Assembly: GCA_905250115.1 (NCBI GenBank)
Contig: CAJNOI010000063.1
Coordinates: forward strand, 211,825 to 275,824
Reading direction: 5' to 3'
Length of the DNA stretch: 64,000 nt
Origin: Adineta steineri
Taxonomy: Eukaryota > Rotifera > Eurotatoria > Adinetida > Adinetidae
Positions within the stretch are counted from its first letter, which is position 1. The number at the start of each line of letters is the position of its first letter. This document shows, one piece after another, positions 1-10,509 of this stretch. Below the pieces are notes generated by a model. That model had not been told where the DNA came from. It saw only the letters and a list, made by a program, of their open reading frames with translations, and did no database searches. The position numbers were made by a program, and so were the translations under genes.

Positions 1-62
1 TGGGTGTAAGCGGGTGGGTGGGTGTGAGCGGGCGTGGGTGGGTGAGTGGGTGTGGGTGTGAT
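1..62 (+). repeat. G-rich TGTGGG-like degenerate repeat
   Basis: The first ~60 bases are irregular units of TGGGTG/TGTGGG with variants such as AGCGGG, which is very unlike the AT-rich surroundings. A C-rich stretch follows at about 100-120 (CCACACCCCTCACATCC), so the strand can fold back. Bdelloid telomeric repeats are TGTGGG-type as I remember them. This tract is degenerate and followed by unique sequence, so it looks interstitial or part of a dispersed repeat. Related tracts lie near 29.47-29.66 kb and 62.26-62.35 kb. The window edge may cut it. Confidence 0.6.
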
Positions 63-656
63 TGTATCTTAGTTATCTCATCTACTCCTAAATCTACGTC
101 CACACCCCTCACATCCTTGAGGGTGAGACGGGAAAGAAAAGTCCTTGTCCCGCCGATCGCTAGTGTCAGCTTCTATTATACTTATCCTCTCATTCTCATC
201 TATACTATTGCAAAAGTAGAATAATGTATGAAGGCACATATTTTGCTGCACTATTTGGTATTGATGATTCATTAATGTATTAAATTTACAATCAACAATG
301 ATCAGTTCAAATGTTTCTTCACTTTTTACATCAAACATATCAACATGAGAAAGAATTTACCAGAGATACTAATTGAGAAACTTGAATATGTTATGAAAAG
401 TGAGATAATTTCAATGGCAATCTTATCTGATTGCAATTGGTATAACTGAAAACTGAATGGAGCTATCTGATACAATGACCTTGCGATCGAATCAATTGAT
501 CTACAATACATTTCAGGATTAAATATATTTTTATTGAGATAAATGAGTGCAACTGGATTAAAATAAATGAATAAAAATTTCGATTTACATTCTGTATCGA
601 GATTAGTAATTAAAACTCTGGTTTAAAAATGTAAGCATGAAAGAACAGAATAGAGT

Positions 657-1035
657 TTAGCGCATCTTACAATGAGGGACAACGCCTGCACAAAAGAAAG
701 CGTTGACATAACCAGTTCTGCCACTTGGTAAACTGGCATGATACCATCTTGGATTTTCGGTAACAGCATTTTGAATCGGTCTTCTGAGAACATAGCAATC
801 ACATGGATAATCCTGCTCTGCCCGAACGAAGCCAACTACCGTACAATTATCTGCTGGGCATTGGTAAACACGACCGGGTTGTAGGCATGTAATAGTACCA
901 GCCTTCTCATATGAAAATAAAATTGAAATAAAATATAAAAAGAAACTCACGAACAACTACTATTCATACCTGACAATGCCACATGCTCAATGCCAAAATA
1001 ATCAATGCTGATCCGACTAATGTGTTATAAGCCAT
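657..1035 (-). CDS. small secreted SH3-like Cys-rich protein
   Basis: Two exons on the minus strand. Exon 1 begins at the ATG at 1033-1035 and encodes a 22-residue hydrophobic leader (MAYNTLVGSALIILALSM...) that looks like a signal peptide. A ~66-bp GT/AG intron (about 903-969) joins in phase 0 to a second exon ending at the TAA at 657-659. The mature part is ~80 residues with several Cys. It has a bacterial-SH3-like pattern: a CLQPG start, WYHASLPSGRTGYV near the middle and a final Cys pair. Such modules usually bind peptides or cell-wall material outside the cell. No exact family is recognised. A TATA-like box lies ~60 bp upstream of the ATG. It is a short secreted protein of unknown role; the SH3-like assignment rests on pattern only. 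Confidence 0.6.
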
Positions 1036-1093
1036 TTTGTATGTAAAAGATGATTGTTCGAGTACTGTGGAGAAACTGCATTATACAATGCCG

Positions 1094-1101
1094 TTTATAT
1101 A
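1094..1101 (-). promoter_or_regulatory. TATA-like box upstream of the secreted protein gene
   Basis: On the minus strand the sequence reads GTATATAAACGG. It lies about 60 bp upstream of the ATG at 1035, which leaves room for a start site ~30 bp downstream and a ~30-nt leader. Many AT-rich stretches here resemble TATA by chance, so this is tentative. Confidence 0.35.
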
Positions 1102-1109
1102 CAAAAACT

Positions 1110-3117
1110 ATTCCCTTTCTGGGAATGGATTTTTCGATGTAATTACGCCTTTCAAAATATATGTTTAATGAGTAATTCTTTAGAAAACGCATACAAACAA
1201 TGCATTGGGTTTACTACCTCGCACTTCAAGTATTTCTTCGGAAGAAGGAAATAACCATGGATCTTTTCGTCGAAAAGAAACATTATTTACGAAATAATTG
1301 TATATTTCCAAGAAACTTCATTTCTATGGCATCAACACTCATTATTTTTTCTTTATTTACTTCCGAAAAGAAATATCCATGTATGATGTATGTACAAACA
1401 GTATGCAAATGTTAGGCTAGAACGCGTACAGTTGCAATTTCTGACGTCAATTTTTTAGAATTATTCGATAATCTTGAAAGTTTTAGAACTCCTTACTAAC
1501 GAAAATGAAGAGATTTAGAAGAAATTACAGAAACTAGTAGATGTTTCTTTAAATTGTCAGTTAATATGAAGTTCTAACAATGCATTTCAACGATATACAA
1601 ATTATGATTAATCTTGTCTAACTTGTTCTCCTTCGATTTTATATCAATATACGAAGTTTATTCTTATTTAATTAATTAAATTCATCTCTTTCGATAATAA
1701 TGCAACAAAATCGCTGATTCAAATGTGTCAAAGCTTACGAAATTAGTTAAGATTCTTTGATTATTTTTCTTTCCAATTTTTATTTTTTTCCTAGAAAAAT
1801 CACCTGTGTCACTATTTTGATTTTTGTTCTTTTCTGCATGACGTTACTTAAATAAGCACTTATAGTGATTGCTTATATTTTTCTTTCGTATGGGTTATTC
1901 ATCAAGTTCTAAAGAAAGTGATGTAAGTTCCAAGCAGTTCGAAGTTTGTGTACAATCTTTCTTTGTATTTTTTTACATCATGGGAAAAAAACTGGAGGTG
2001 ATGGTGACGAATATTTACTTTTCATACTCAGTAAATACTTTCTCCCCATCGAATATTACGAAATATTGAATTTTTCAAAGAAACAGCCGCTTTCAATTGA
2101 TCTTTGTTAATATTTACTTTGCGAAAATCACTTTCAATCAATGTGTCATTCAATAAATCTATATTATTGAATTCAGCTGCATTGAATATACATTTTTCAC
2201 AGCGAACATTTTGTCATTTTTATTCATTTAAAATATATCATATCGAATGATTCTCCCATTACATGAACTGTTCATTACACTATTGTTTTTGCGAAACATC
2301 ATTCATTTAAAATCAATAATTATGTATATGGTGTTAATAAGTAAAATTCAAAGATTATGTAGTGTAAGAAAAACTTATTATATTAAATTAAAAAAGAATT
2401 TTCTTATGATTAATAGCATGTGCACATTGGAAGAAAGAAAAACTAGACACAGTTTAAAAATAACCAAGTTAACTTCGAAATAGTCATATTCTTAAATGTA
2501 TTGTCATTATATTTTATACTATGTGAAAATTATAATAAAAAAAAGTAATCTTCATGTGTTTATTATTTAAATAGGATATAACAACAGCAATTAGATTATA
2601 GAAAAATATCCAGGAGTTTTTCCTTCTTCAAAAGATCGTTCTACAGATATAAGATTAAAAAAAATGTTTTTATTCTATTAAATGTATACTGAATTTCAAT
2701 TTATTTGAAAATAATTTTGGTCCTATTACTAATCCATATCTGATTAAGACACAAACTATTGCCACTCGTATATATATATTATTTTAGTATTATATAAATA
2801 TAAAGAATCGGTTATACATTCGATAAATATCAATACACCTTCGTATACCAAATATATTGATTTATACAATAATCATTCTGACTCTCTTTCGTGTCCGTAC
2901 ACAAATATTAATATACAGTATTTATTTTTACCATCATAACTATATTTTTTAAAAATGTGTCTTCTTCTCGATAAAAAATCTTGAGAGTAAATAGCGACAT
3001 CATATAGTGTTTATTATTAAACTTCAATCTAGTGGCTGCCATATAGAGATGTCACTTTTTACTATATTATAATGGCGATATAAATATTTCATATTTTTCT
3101 CTATTTAACGAAAAATA
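1110..3117. other. AT-rich intergenic region, no gene seen
   Basis: About 2 kb of low-GC sequence with only short ORFs full of Phe, Ile and Lys. These lack conserved motifs, credible splice structure or codon bias like the neighbouring exons. No RNA gene or terminal repeat was recognised. Confidence 0.6.
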
Positions 3118-5730
3118 ATGTTTTCAACAAAAAAAGATTTTGCTCTCTTAGCTCGACAAATTTCTTTACCAACTCGAGAAACTACTAAGGAAAATTCTAC
3201 TCCATTTCTTGTTGATATTTATCAAGTACGTTTATGGAAATTAATTCATTCACCTGAACAAACTGATCTAGATGATATTGCACAAGAATTTCAAGTTTGT
3301 TAAAAACAGTGAATTCATTAATAGAAAACGTTTTTTTGTCTATATTTACAGTGTAATTCACAAGAATTACTTCATACATTAGTTGCTTTATATGATAAAT
3401 GTTTATCAGAAATTGGTGGGTAAGTTATTATTTATTTATTTATTTATTTTTTAAATTTGATTTATTTTCGATAGTGAGACAATTTACAGCACAATATGTG
3501 AACGAAAGGTTGTTTCAATACTTATCGTATATAGTAAATTTTAAATAAAATTATTTATTTCTTAAATTTAATAAATAATGATTTCTTTTTTTCTATAGAT
3601 AATCCAGAAGTTGTAATAAAACAAGGAGCTGTTAGTAATCTTGTTACCGATGAAGAAGATTGTCTTGATACATTACTTGAAAATATAGAAGAACCAGATA
3701 GTGTTTTTCATGATGTTTTTTCAGATGCATCATCAAGTGAAAGTTCTGAAGAAGAGTTTGTATTATTATTTAAAATTAAATTGTATATTTAAATTATAAC
3801 TTTTAAAGAGATGAAGATGGTGATGAAGATGAAGATGATGAACGTGATTATTCGATTGGTGTTGGAAAATTTTTAAAAAAAGTGAAAGCTGAAAAACTTA
3901 ATCTTCATAAACGTCTTATTGGTAGTTTGAGTTTTCAAAAAATAACCATGTTTCCAACACCGTAGGTGCAAATGAATAGTTTTAATTCTAGTCAATCTGT
4001 CATTTTTATAGAGCACACGAAGAACATGTTTTAGATCTTTTGTTATTAGCTTGTCGAAAAAAATATCGTGGCCGTGGAATAGGTCGATATTTAATGAAAG
4101 TAATCAAATTAGATAGATAATAATATATATATTGTTTTTTAATTATATTGTAGTTATTAATGAATCGAGATTATATTGGAGATTATGATGCTATTATAAC
4201 AGCATCCGATCAGGGTGCCATTAATTTTTATCGAAAATTTGGTTTTACTGAAGATGCGATTTTATTAAGCAAATACAAGTAGTAAATTAATTGATTTTGA
4301 TTAAAATCTATTATATATCTTTATTTTTAGAGATATTGGAGATTGTTGGACAAATACAACAAAAATGTGTTATTTACCACCGTACAATGGTAAATAGTGT
4401 AGTGTGTTCGATATAAAACTCAATCTAAAAAATATTTTAGTTATTGATGAAGATCCTATTCGATGTTTAACTATGATGGATGATCAATTTCAAAAATGGT
4501 ACTTTTATTTCTCAAAAAATTGACTTACTCTTTTGTTTTGTTCTTAAATTTAGGCAGAAAAGTATGTTTCATGGTTATCAAAATCAAGCCGCTTTATTTC
4601 AACGATTAAAACATGAAATGATTGGTTTATATGCAAAAGTAAATCTTTAATTTCTTTATTTTTCGTATTTCAATTTCTTTATTTAACTCTTACAGATAAA
4701 TGCACAAGACCAAACAATTGTTTCTCTAAATCGTGAACGATTTTTACTTGCAAAAGAAAATGCTGCACTCAGTAACTTAATTTTTCAGATACATTGTCTT
4801 TGATCTGAACTTTGTACTTTGATTATTTAGAAGTAAAATTATCTGAATCAGCTTCTTATCAAGATGATGAAATTCGAGGTAATGAAGAAGATTTTGTTGA
4901 AAATATAAATTTAATATGTGTGTGTTAAGAAAATGAACAACTTGAAACACTTCAAATGATTCGAGAAATGGAAAAGATTTCTATACTGAATGAAAAATTA
5001 CTAGTTGCTCAAATGTCTTTATTGATGGATGATGATTGTACTACACAAATGGCTGTTGAATATTGTCGAAATCGACTTAAAGATGCAAAAAACTATGAAA
5101 TTAAAGCAGAAAAGGTACATTTTCTTTACAGATATATGAAACTCAATAACAAAATTTTTATTTTATAGATTACTCTTGATGGTGCAACAATTGCTTTATA
5201 TCAAAGTTCTCTTCCATTACTTCATAATGGTAATCAAAAGAATGAAACATTGTTATTTTATTCTGGTCATTCTGATCATATTGATATCATAGCTAATGCT
5301 GGTTTTACTAATGAAGGTGAATAATTAATTATAACTTGAATTTATTCTTATATTTTTCTTCTCTAGATTTTCTTTATGGTTCAGTTGGTAAAGGTCTTTA
5401 TTTTCATACAAATATAAAAAATTTACAAAAAGAAGTAAATCAATTCACTCAAAATATTTATTGTAACTTTTCTTTTATTTAGAAATATCTTCTTTGTAAA
5501 GTTGCATTAGGTCGTATCGAACTTATATCTAAACCAAAAACAAAATCAACTATTACATTAAAAAGAAATACAGAATATGATTCTGTTAAAGTTTGTTTAA
5601 TTATAATCTTTTTTTTAAATAATTTCTTATTCTTAATTAGATTCTCGATATGGATATAAATGTCGATGATGAAATAGTTGTATTTGATTCTCATCTTGCT
5701 TTACCATTGTTTATTATAACATTTGAATAA
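3118..5730 (+). CDS. GNAT acetyltransferase-coiled coil-PARP-like ADP-ribosyltransferase fusion
   Basis: Sixteen exons join in consistent phase to a 562-residue protein. Boundaries: 3118-3294, 3352-3415, 3599-3755, 3809-3961, 4012-4099, 4154-4278, 4331-4389, 4441-4498, 4554-4638, 4696-4771, 4831-4878, 4930-5114, 5169-5316, 5367-5434, 5483-5590, 5641-5730. Residues 1-130 include an acidic Ser/Glu patch. Residues ~135-270 form a GNAT domain: the acetyl-CoA loop RGRGIGRYLM (about 203-212) and the motif B signature GAINFYRKFGF (about 230-240). Residues ~290-425 are charged and predicted helical or coiled coil. Residues ~426-562 match the PARP catalytic fold: GKGLYF for the catalytic-Tyr strand, KYLLCKVALGR, YDSV, and DEIVVFD, whose Glu (~544) aligns with the PARP catalytic Glu. 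Where canonical enzymes have HG(T/S), this one reads YSGH, so the NAD-binding His looks replaced. The role is probably modification of protein or nucleic acid; substrate unknown. The stop lies 33 bp from the stop of the convergent methyltransferase gene. Confidence 0.85.
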
Positions 5731-5763
5731 AAAAAAGAAAAACGAAAAATATCTAGTGCAATT

Positions 5764-6658
5764 TTAATTTGTTTGAGTTTTTTTCATTAAATAAAGTCGT
5801 ATTGGACTTGATACAGTTATTTTAATAGAATTAAAATCAAATTTTTCATCATTCATTTTTCGTTGTTGAGTATTTATATATGAATCAATTAATTTTCCAC
5901 GTAATATTTCTAATAAATTTTCAAATGATTTTTCACCTTCTTGTTTTCGATATGTTTGACAAGCAGAAAATGTTTGAATTAAATTAATATATTCTCCAAT
6001 TGTTGTTTCTACTCGTTTTTCTATTGTATGTTCAACAAGAGTTGATTTATAAGGTAATAATGGTAAAAGTGATTGATAATAATCATCAGCTAACCATCGT
6101 TTACTATCCCAATATGGAAATAATGTTACATCAGTAAATTCATGACTAATAGCATCAGCTACGGGATTATCTAATGTACCTAATGCGTATGTCCATACAG
6201 CAAAAACACCAACATTTGGTTTAAGTACTCGTTGAACTTGTTGAACAAATGATTCAATATCAAGCCAATGTAATGCTGTAGCAATAGTAACTAAATCAAC
6301 GGAATTTGATTCTTGAAATGTCAAATCTTCAGCTTTTTGACATCGATATTCTACATTATCTTTTTGAATTGCATGTGCTATTTGATTAGCACTTACATCA
6401 ATACCAATAACTCGATCACAATATCTTAAATAAAAGATAAAATTATTTTAAAAAAATAAAGAATATTTACGAGCTTAATTCAACTGTAGCTTGTCCACTA
6501 CCACAACCAACATCAAGTGCAAATGGAATTTTTGCATCTGTTTGATTATTATTGAAATAATAATTAATAATATATTCGAATAATTGACGTGGATAACCTG
6601 GTCGATAAAGACGATATTTATTTGTATGATCTTGTTCTTCAAATAGTTGACAGCTCAT
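5764..6658 (-). CDS. class I SAM-dependent methyltransferase
   Basis: Two exons, 6658-6471 and 6424-5764, joined in phase 2, give 282 residues. The SAM-binding motif I is ALDVGCGSGQATVEL (about 47-61). Motif II follows as RVIGIDVSANQI, with the acidic Asp that contacts the ribose. A post-motif segment reads VDLVTIATALHWLD, characteristic of the UbiE/TAM-like small-molecule methyltransferase group, with ALHWLD typical of trans-aconitate methyltransferase-like eukaryotic proteins. The start MSCQLFEEQDHTNKYRLYRPGYP matches the usual 'Y...RP.YP' beginning of that family. The substrate cannot be told from sequence. The gene is convergent with the GNAT-PARP gene, so their 3' UTRs must overlap or be very short. 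Confidence 0.85.
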
Positions 6659-6725
6659 AGTTTTTCTTGTACTTTTTTTAAATGAATGATGTGCGTTTTT
6701 ATAACTTGTTATTTATTCTTTTCTT

Positions 6726-6726
6726 T

Positions 6727-6761
<35 letters not shown>

Positions 6762-6762
6762 A
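6726..6762. repeat. (TTTC)n microsatellite
   Basis: About nine uninterrupted CTTT units lie just upstream of the methyltransferase start codon, within ~70 bp of the ATG. It is a simple tandem repeat, probably in the promoter or 5' leader. Confidence 0.9.
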
Positions 6763-7766
6763 TTTGCTCTTATCACATTAGACTTCATATATTGTCAGAA
6801 ATTTGTCGATTAAATCTTTTGTTAGCAGACACACAGACACAAATAAAAATAAAAAAAATAAAGTGCACATTTTTATACTGAATCTATATCATGATACTTT
6901 GTTGTGGGTAGGCTTTTATTTCAACAAAAACAAGTGATAAGCCTCTAAGATTTTTAGTACACAATTTATGTTAAAAAAACAGCATTTTTTTCTTGATAAA
7001 ATAAAGTATATGAAGAAGAAGAATACCATCTGTTGTAATTAATTATTAATATTATTCATGCCTCGATAAGTATGATAGTTTTTTTTTATTAAAGTAAATT
7101 TGTTTTCTTCTATTGTCTTTAGCGATCAAATAAAGAATAAATCAATAGACTTTATCGTTCTTAGTTTTTGGACGACCTTAATGAAAGGAAATTTGAGTAC
7201 AAACTATCTTTATGATAAAGTGTGATTGATGTATTTCTTAAAATTTTCACTATGAAATTTAATAGAACGAGTTATGATCATTTCGACTGACTATCAAAAA
7301 TCTCAACTTTCGATTTTTCATAGATAAGGCTCAAGTATCTTAAAAGTTTTCGAATATGTCAATGTTATCTACTATCGGACTTTTTGCAAAAAAAAGTCAA
7401 AATGCTTCACTATTCGAAGGATTTCATCATAAATCTCTTCAGTGAAAGATAATAAACAAAATGATGAAATTAAACTACTGTTAAGTTCTAAACTTTTATA
7501 TTCATTGTAATAAAAACAATGAAAAATTTCATTTTATTTTCATGTTAGTAATGATTTGATGTTAACAATTGAATAAACAAATAGAACAAAAAACGAAAAC
7601 AAATACCCACACTAAATTCATTCTCATTCTATAATGAAAAGCTAATTAAACAAAATTTTCTTTACTGACATATAAATCTTGTTAGAAAGGCAACTTTAAA
7701 AATCAACATATATATTAAAATATATACAAGCTTTGGTTTTTTCTCTTTCATTTTAAGCAAAAATGT
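6763..7766. other. intergenic region between methyltransferase and RPGR
   Basis: About 1 kb of AT-rich sequence holding the promoter of the methyltransferase and the 3' flank of the RPGR gene. No ORF, terminal repeats or RNA gene are recognised. Confidence 0.55.
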
Positions 7767-10509
7767 TTACATAATTAAACATGTTCTTGAATTAGAATTT
7801 GTCGTTGAAGGAGCAGCTGCTGGTGGTTGTGGTGGTGGTGGTGGTGGTGTTGATTTTGCACCAAAAATTCTTGAAAAAAATCCTGGTTGTTGAGCAGGTG
7901 GAGTTTCCTTCTTTGATGTATCAGCATTTGAATTGTTTGTTGTTGGTTTAGCAAGTGTTTTTGTTGCTGGTGAACGAAAACTACCTCGAGCAGCATCACT
8001 TGGTTTAGAACCAATTGTTTGATTTCCATCACGTGATGATGAATTAGGTGCTCCTGCACGTGCTTGAGGTGGCAATGAACTTCGACGAACAGCAGTTGGT
8101 GGTGGTTGTTTACTATGTCGATTAGATAATCTTGGATTATCTTCGTCGTTATCATCGTCATCATCATCTTCTTCATCCTCGGAATCCTCAATATTACGAC
8201 GAGGAGGTTGCCGTGATTTTCGATTTAATGTTTCACTCATGGGTGTTTTAGTTGGAGGAGATGAACGTTTAACTTTTTTATCTTCATCACTTTCACTAGT
8301 ATTTTTACGTCTTGTTATAGGAGAAGGTTTTCGATCATTTCGTAATGGTGGTGATGATCGATCAGATTTTTTAGTAAAAGATTTGGATGGTTGTTCTTCT
8401 GATGATGATTTATCTTCGTCGGATTCTGATTTTTTCTTTTTTAATATTTGTTGATTTGATTTATCGAATCGTGTATTACGTATAGGTGGTTTATCTTCGT
8501 CGGAATCCGATTTTTTCTTACTTAATGTTTGTGGACTTGATTGATCGAATCGTGTATTACGTAGAGGTGATTTATCAAGTGCTGGTAAACGATTATTTGT
8601 TTTATTTAAATCATCTGTATCTTTATTAAGACGTGCTGTACGATCTAATACACCTGTTTTTAATGGTTTAGAATCATCATCAATCGAACGTAATGTAGTA
8701 CGATTTAATGATGGACTTTGTGTTGGTTTAAATCGACCATTTGTTAATGTATGTGTTTGATTAAATGTTGCACTTTTTAATGATTCAGATAATTCTTTAT
8801 CAGATTTATCATCATCATCATCAGCTTCTACACGTAAATGATTTTGTGAACGAAGTGGTTTAGCATGTTGAATAGTTGCATCAAGTGAATCACCAAATGT
8901 ACTGCTACGATTCGTTATTTTTTCATTCCGTAGATTACGTGCTACACTTTTTGGACGTTGTGTTACAGAAAGTGTTGCATCTAATAAGATAAATATATAT
9001 ATATATGAATAGAAAATATATTTAACAAGAAAACCTACTTGAAATATCGTCTTCACTTCCGGACGATTTTTTCTGATCAGTCGTTTTCTTTTGAGCAAGA
9101 ACTATTGTTTGACAACCACCACAAACAACTTTTAAAACATTATAACTTTTAAATTTATCAATAAGACATGGTTCAAATTCATTTGAATGAGTTTGTGAAC
9201 CTAATTTACCATGTTTACCATCACCACATACATAAATATCACCACGAGAACCAAGAATAATTGTATGAGCTTCACCAGCAGCAACTGCTGTTAAACGTTT
9301 AGGTAAACCAGGAACAAATTCAAATGTTTCTGCTGAGTGAACTTTATGGCCAAGACCAAGTTGACCACGATCACCATGTCCTAAAAAAAATTTTAATCAG
9401 AGAGCTATACTCTAATGCTAACATTCTGTTTATTATGAATTTTTATTGTTTTAGTCCCTTATATAAAATAATCCGTTTTCTTTCTAAGTTCATATCATGA
9501 AATATTAGTGTGAAGCATTTTGGTTATTTCAAGGACGTCGTCAATTAGTCATTTATTTCAATACATGATATAACATACCACATGTGTACACGTCTCCTTT
9601 TTCTGTTAATACAACTGTGTGTTGATTTCCACAAGCAACAGCTTTAACTTTATCTGGCAATGAAACTTCTACTGGACCAACAAATTGATCCGGTACTGAA
9701 CGTCCTAATTGTCTATCATCATTATTTCCAAATAAAAATAAACGACCATCACTACTAACTAATGCTGTATGATAATATCCACATGATCTAAATGAATAGA
9801 AAAAAAAATAATAAACGAATTAAAAAAATATTCTTAATATATTTACATAGCAACAACTTGATATTCTACTCGAAGTTCTCTAGGTATTTTAATTGTATCA
9901 TTTTTACGTGGTTGTCCACATTGACCATCTTCATTTGAACCCCAAACATATACGAGACCATCTTCTGTTAATGCACATGCATGTTCAGCACCCATTGATA
10001 TTTGTTTCCAATTAATTTTTCCTCTAAAATGTTCAATTTTACTAGGTTGAGTATGAATCATTGTTGTATCTTTTGATTCTATTCCTAATTGTGAACGATT
10101 ATTTGAACCAAATGCATATATTGAACCACGATTTGTTGCAACAAGTGATGATTCACGACCACATGCAGCTAAAATAACTCTTTCACCTGTATCTCCAAAT
10201 TTTAAGGTTTTTATACATGAAACTTTTTCAACATTATTCGTATGACCAAGACCTAATTGACCTATTCAAAAGCAACAAAAGTTATTGAATTAAAATAATG
10301 ATTTTGAATTTTTTTTTCTCACCTGAACCATTATCACCAAAAGCAAATGCACGACCACTTTCAGTAATAATAAGTGTATGTCGATCACCAGATGCCATTT
10401 GAACAATAGGATCATTTCGAATATAAAATTGTCCTTGATTATTTGCTAAATATGTTTTACCTAATAGATAAACTTGTGCAGCATCATTGTCATTCTCATT
10501 ATTAGCCAT
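7767..10509 (-). CDS. RPGR: RPGR-like RCC1 propeller protein with CaaX box
   Basis: Five exons (10509-10323, 10261-9847, 9787-9579, 9380-9039, 8980-7767) with matching phases give 788 residues. Residues ~10-370 are RCC1 repeats. The N-terminal order (VYLLGKTYLANNQGQFYIRND, then GDRHTLIIT, FAFGDNGSGQLGLGH, VYVWGSNEDGQCGQ, LFLFGNNDDRQLG, VYTCGHGDRGQLGLGH) follows vertebrate RPGR, whose propeller starts with a similar 'GK..FAEN..GKFWFKND' segment. The second half is low-complexity, rich in Ser, Asp, Glu, Lys and Pro, like the RPGR tail. The C-terminus reads RTCLIM, a CaaX isoprenylation box, as in constitutive RPGR. RPGR works at the ciliary transition zone in protein transport, with RPGRIP1, PDE6D and Rab8. 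The start is the ATG at 10507-10509; an upstream in-frame TTG at 10533 is not credible. Confidence is high for RPGR. Confidence 0.9.
8409..8572 (-). repeat. two ~82-bp tandem units inside the RPGR tail
   Basis: Positions 8409-8490 and 8491-8572 are near-identical in-frame units. Each encodes a segment of the form 'RNTRFD.S.Q.L.KKKS.SDEDK'. The tandem duplication lengthens the acidic tail and is a likely length-polymorphic site. Confidence 0.75.

Noticed and set aside
1..62. True chromosome end (telomere)
   Set aside because: Units are irregular, the tract is short, and similar tracts occur internally.
78..511. ORFs of 60-86 codons on the minus strand near the window start
   Set aside because: No motif, no splice context, composition typical of AT-rich random frames; one overlaps the G-rich repeat.
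3473..3510. An extra exon in the GNAT-PARP gene between 3416 and 3598
   Set aside because: It has splice-like ends, but its inclusion puts the next exon out of frame with an immediate stop.
5730..5764. Operon between the GNAT-PARP and methyltransferase genes
   Set aside because: They are convergent, so they cannot share a transcript despite the 33-bp gap.
7775..8191. 138-codon ORF overlapping the RPGR tail in another frame
   Set aside because: His/Gln-rich shadow of the low-complexity RPGR exon on the same strand.
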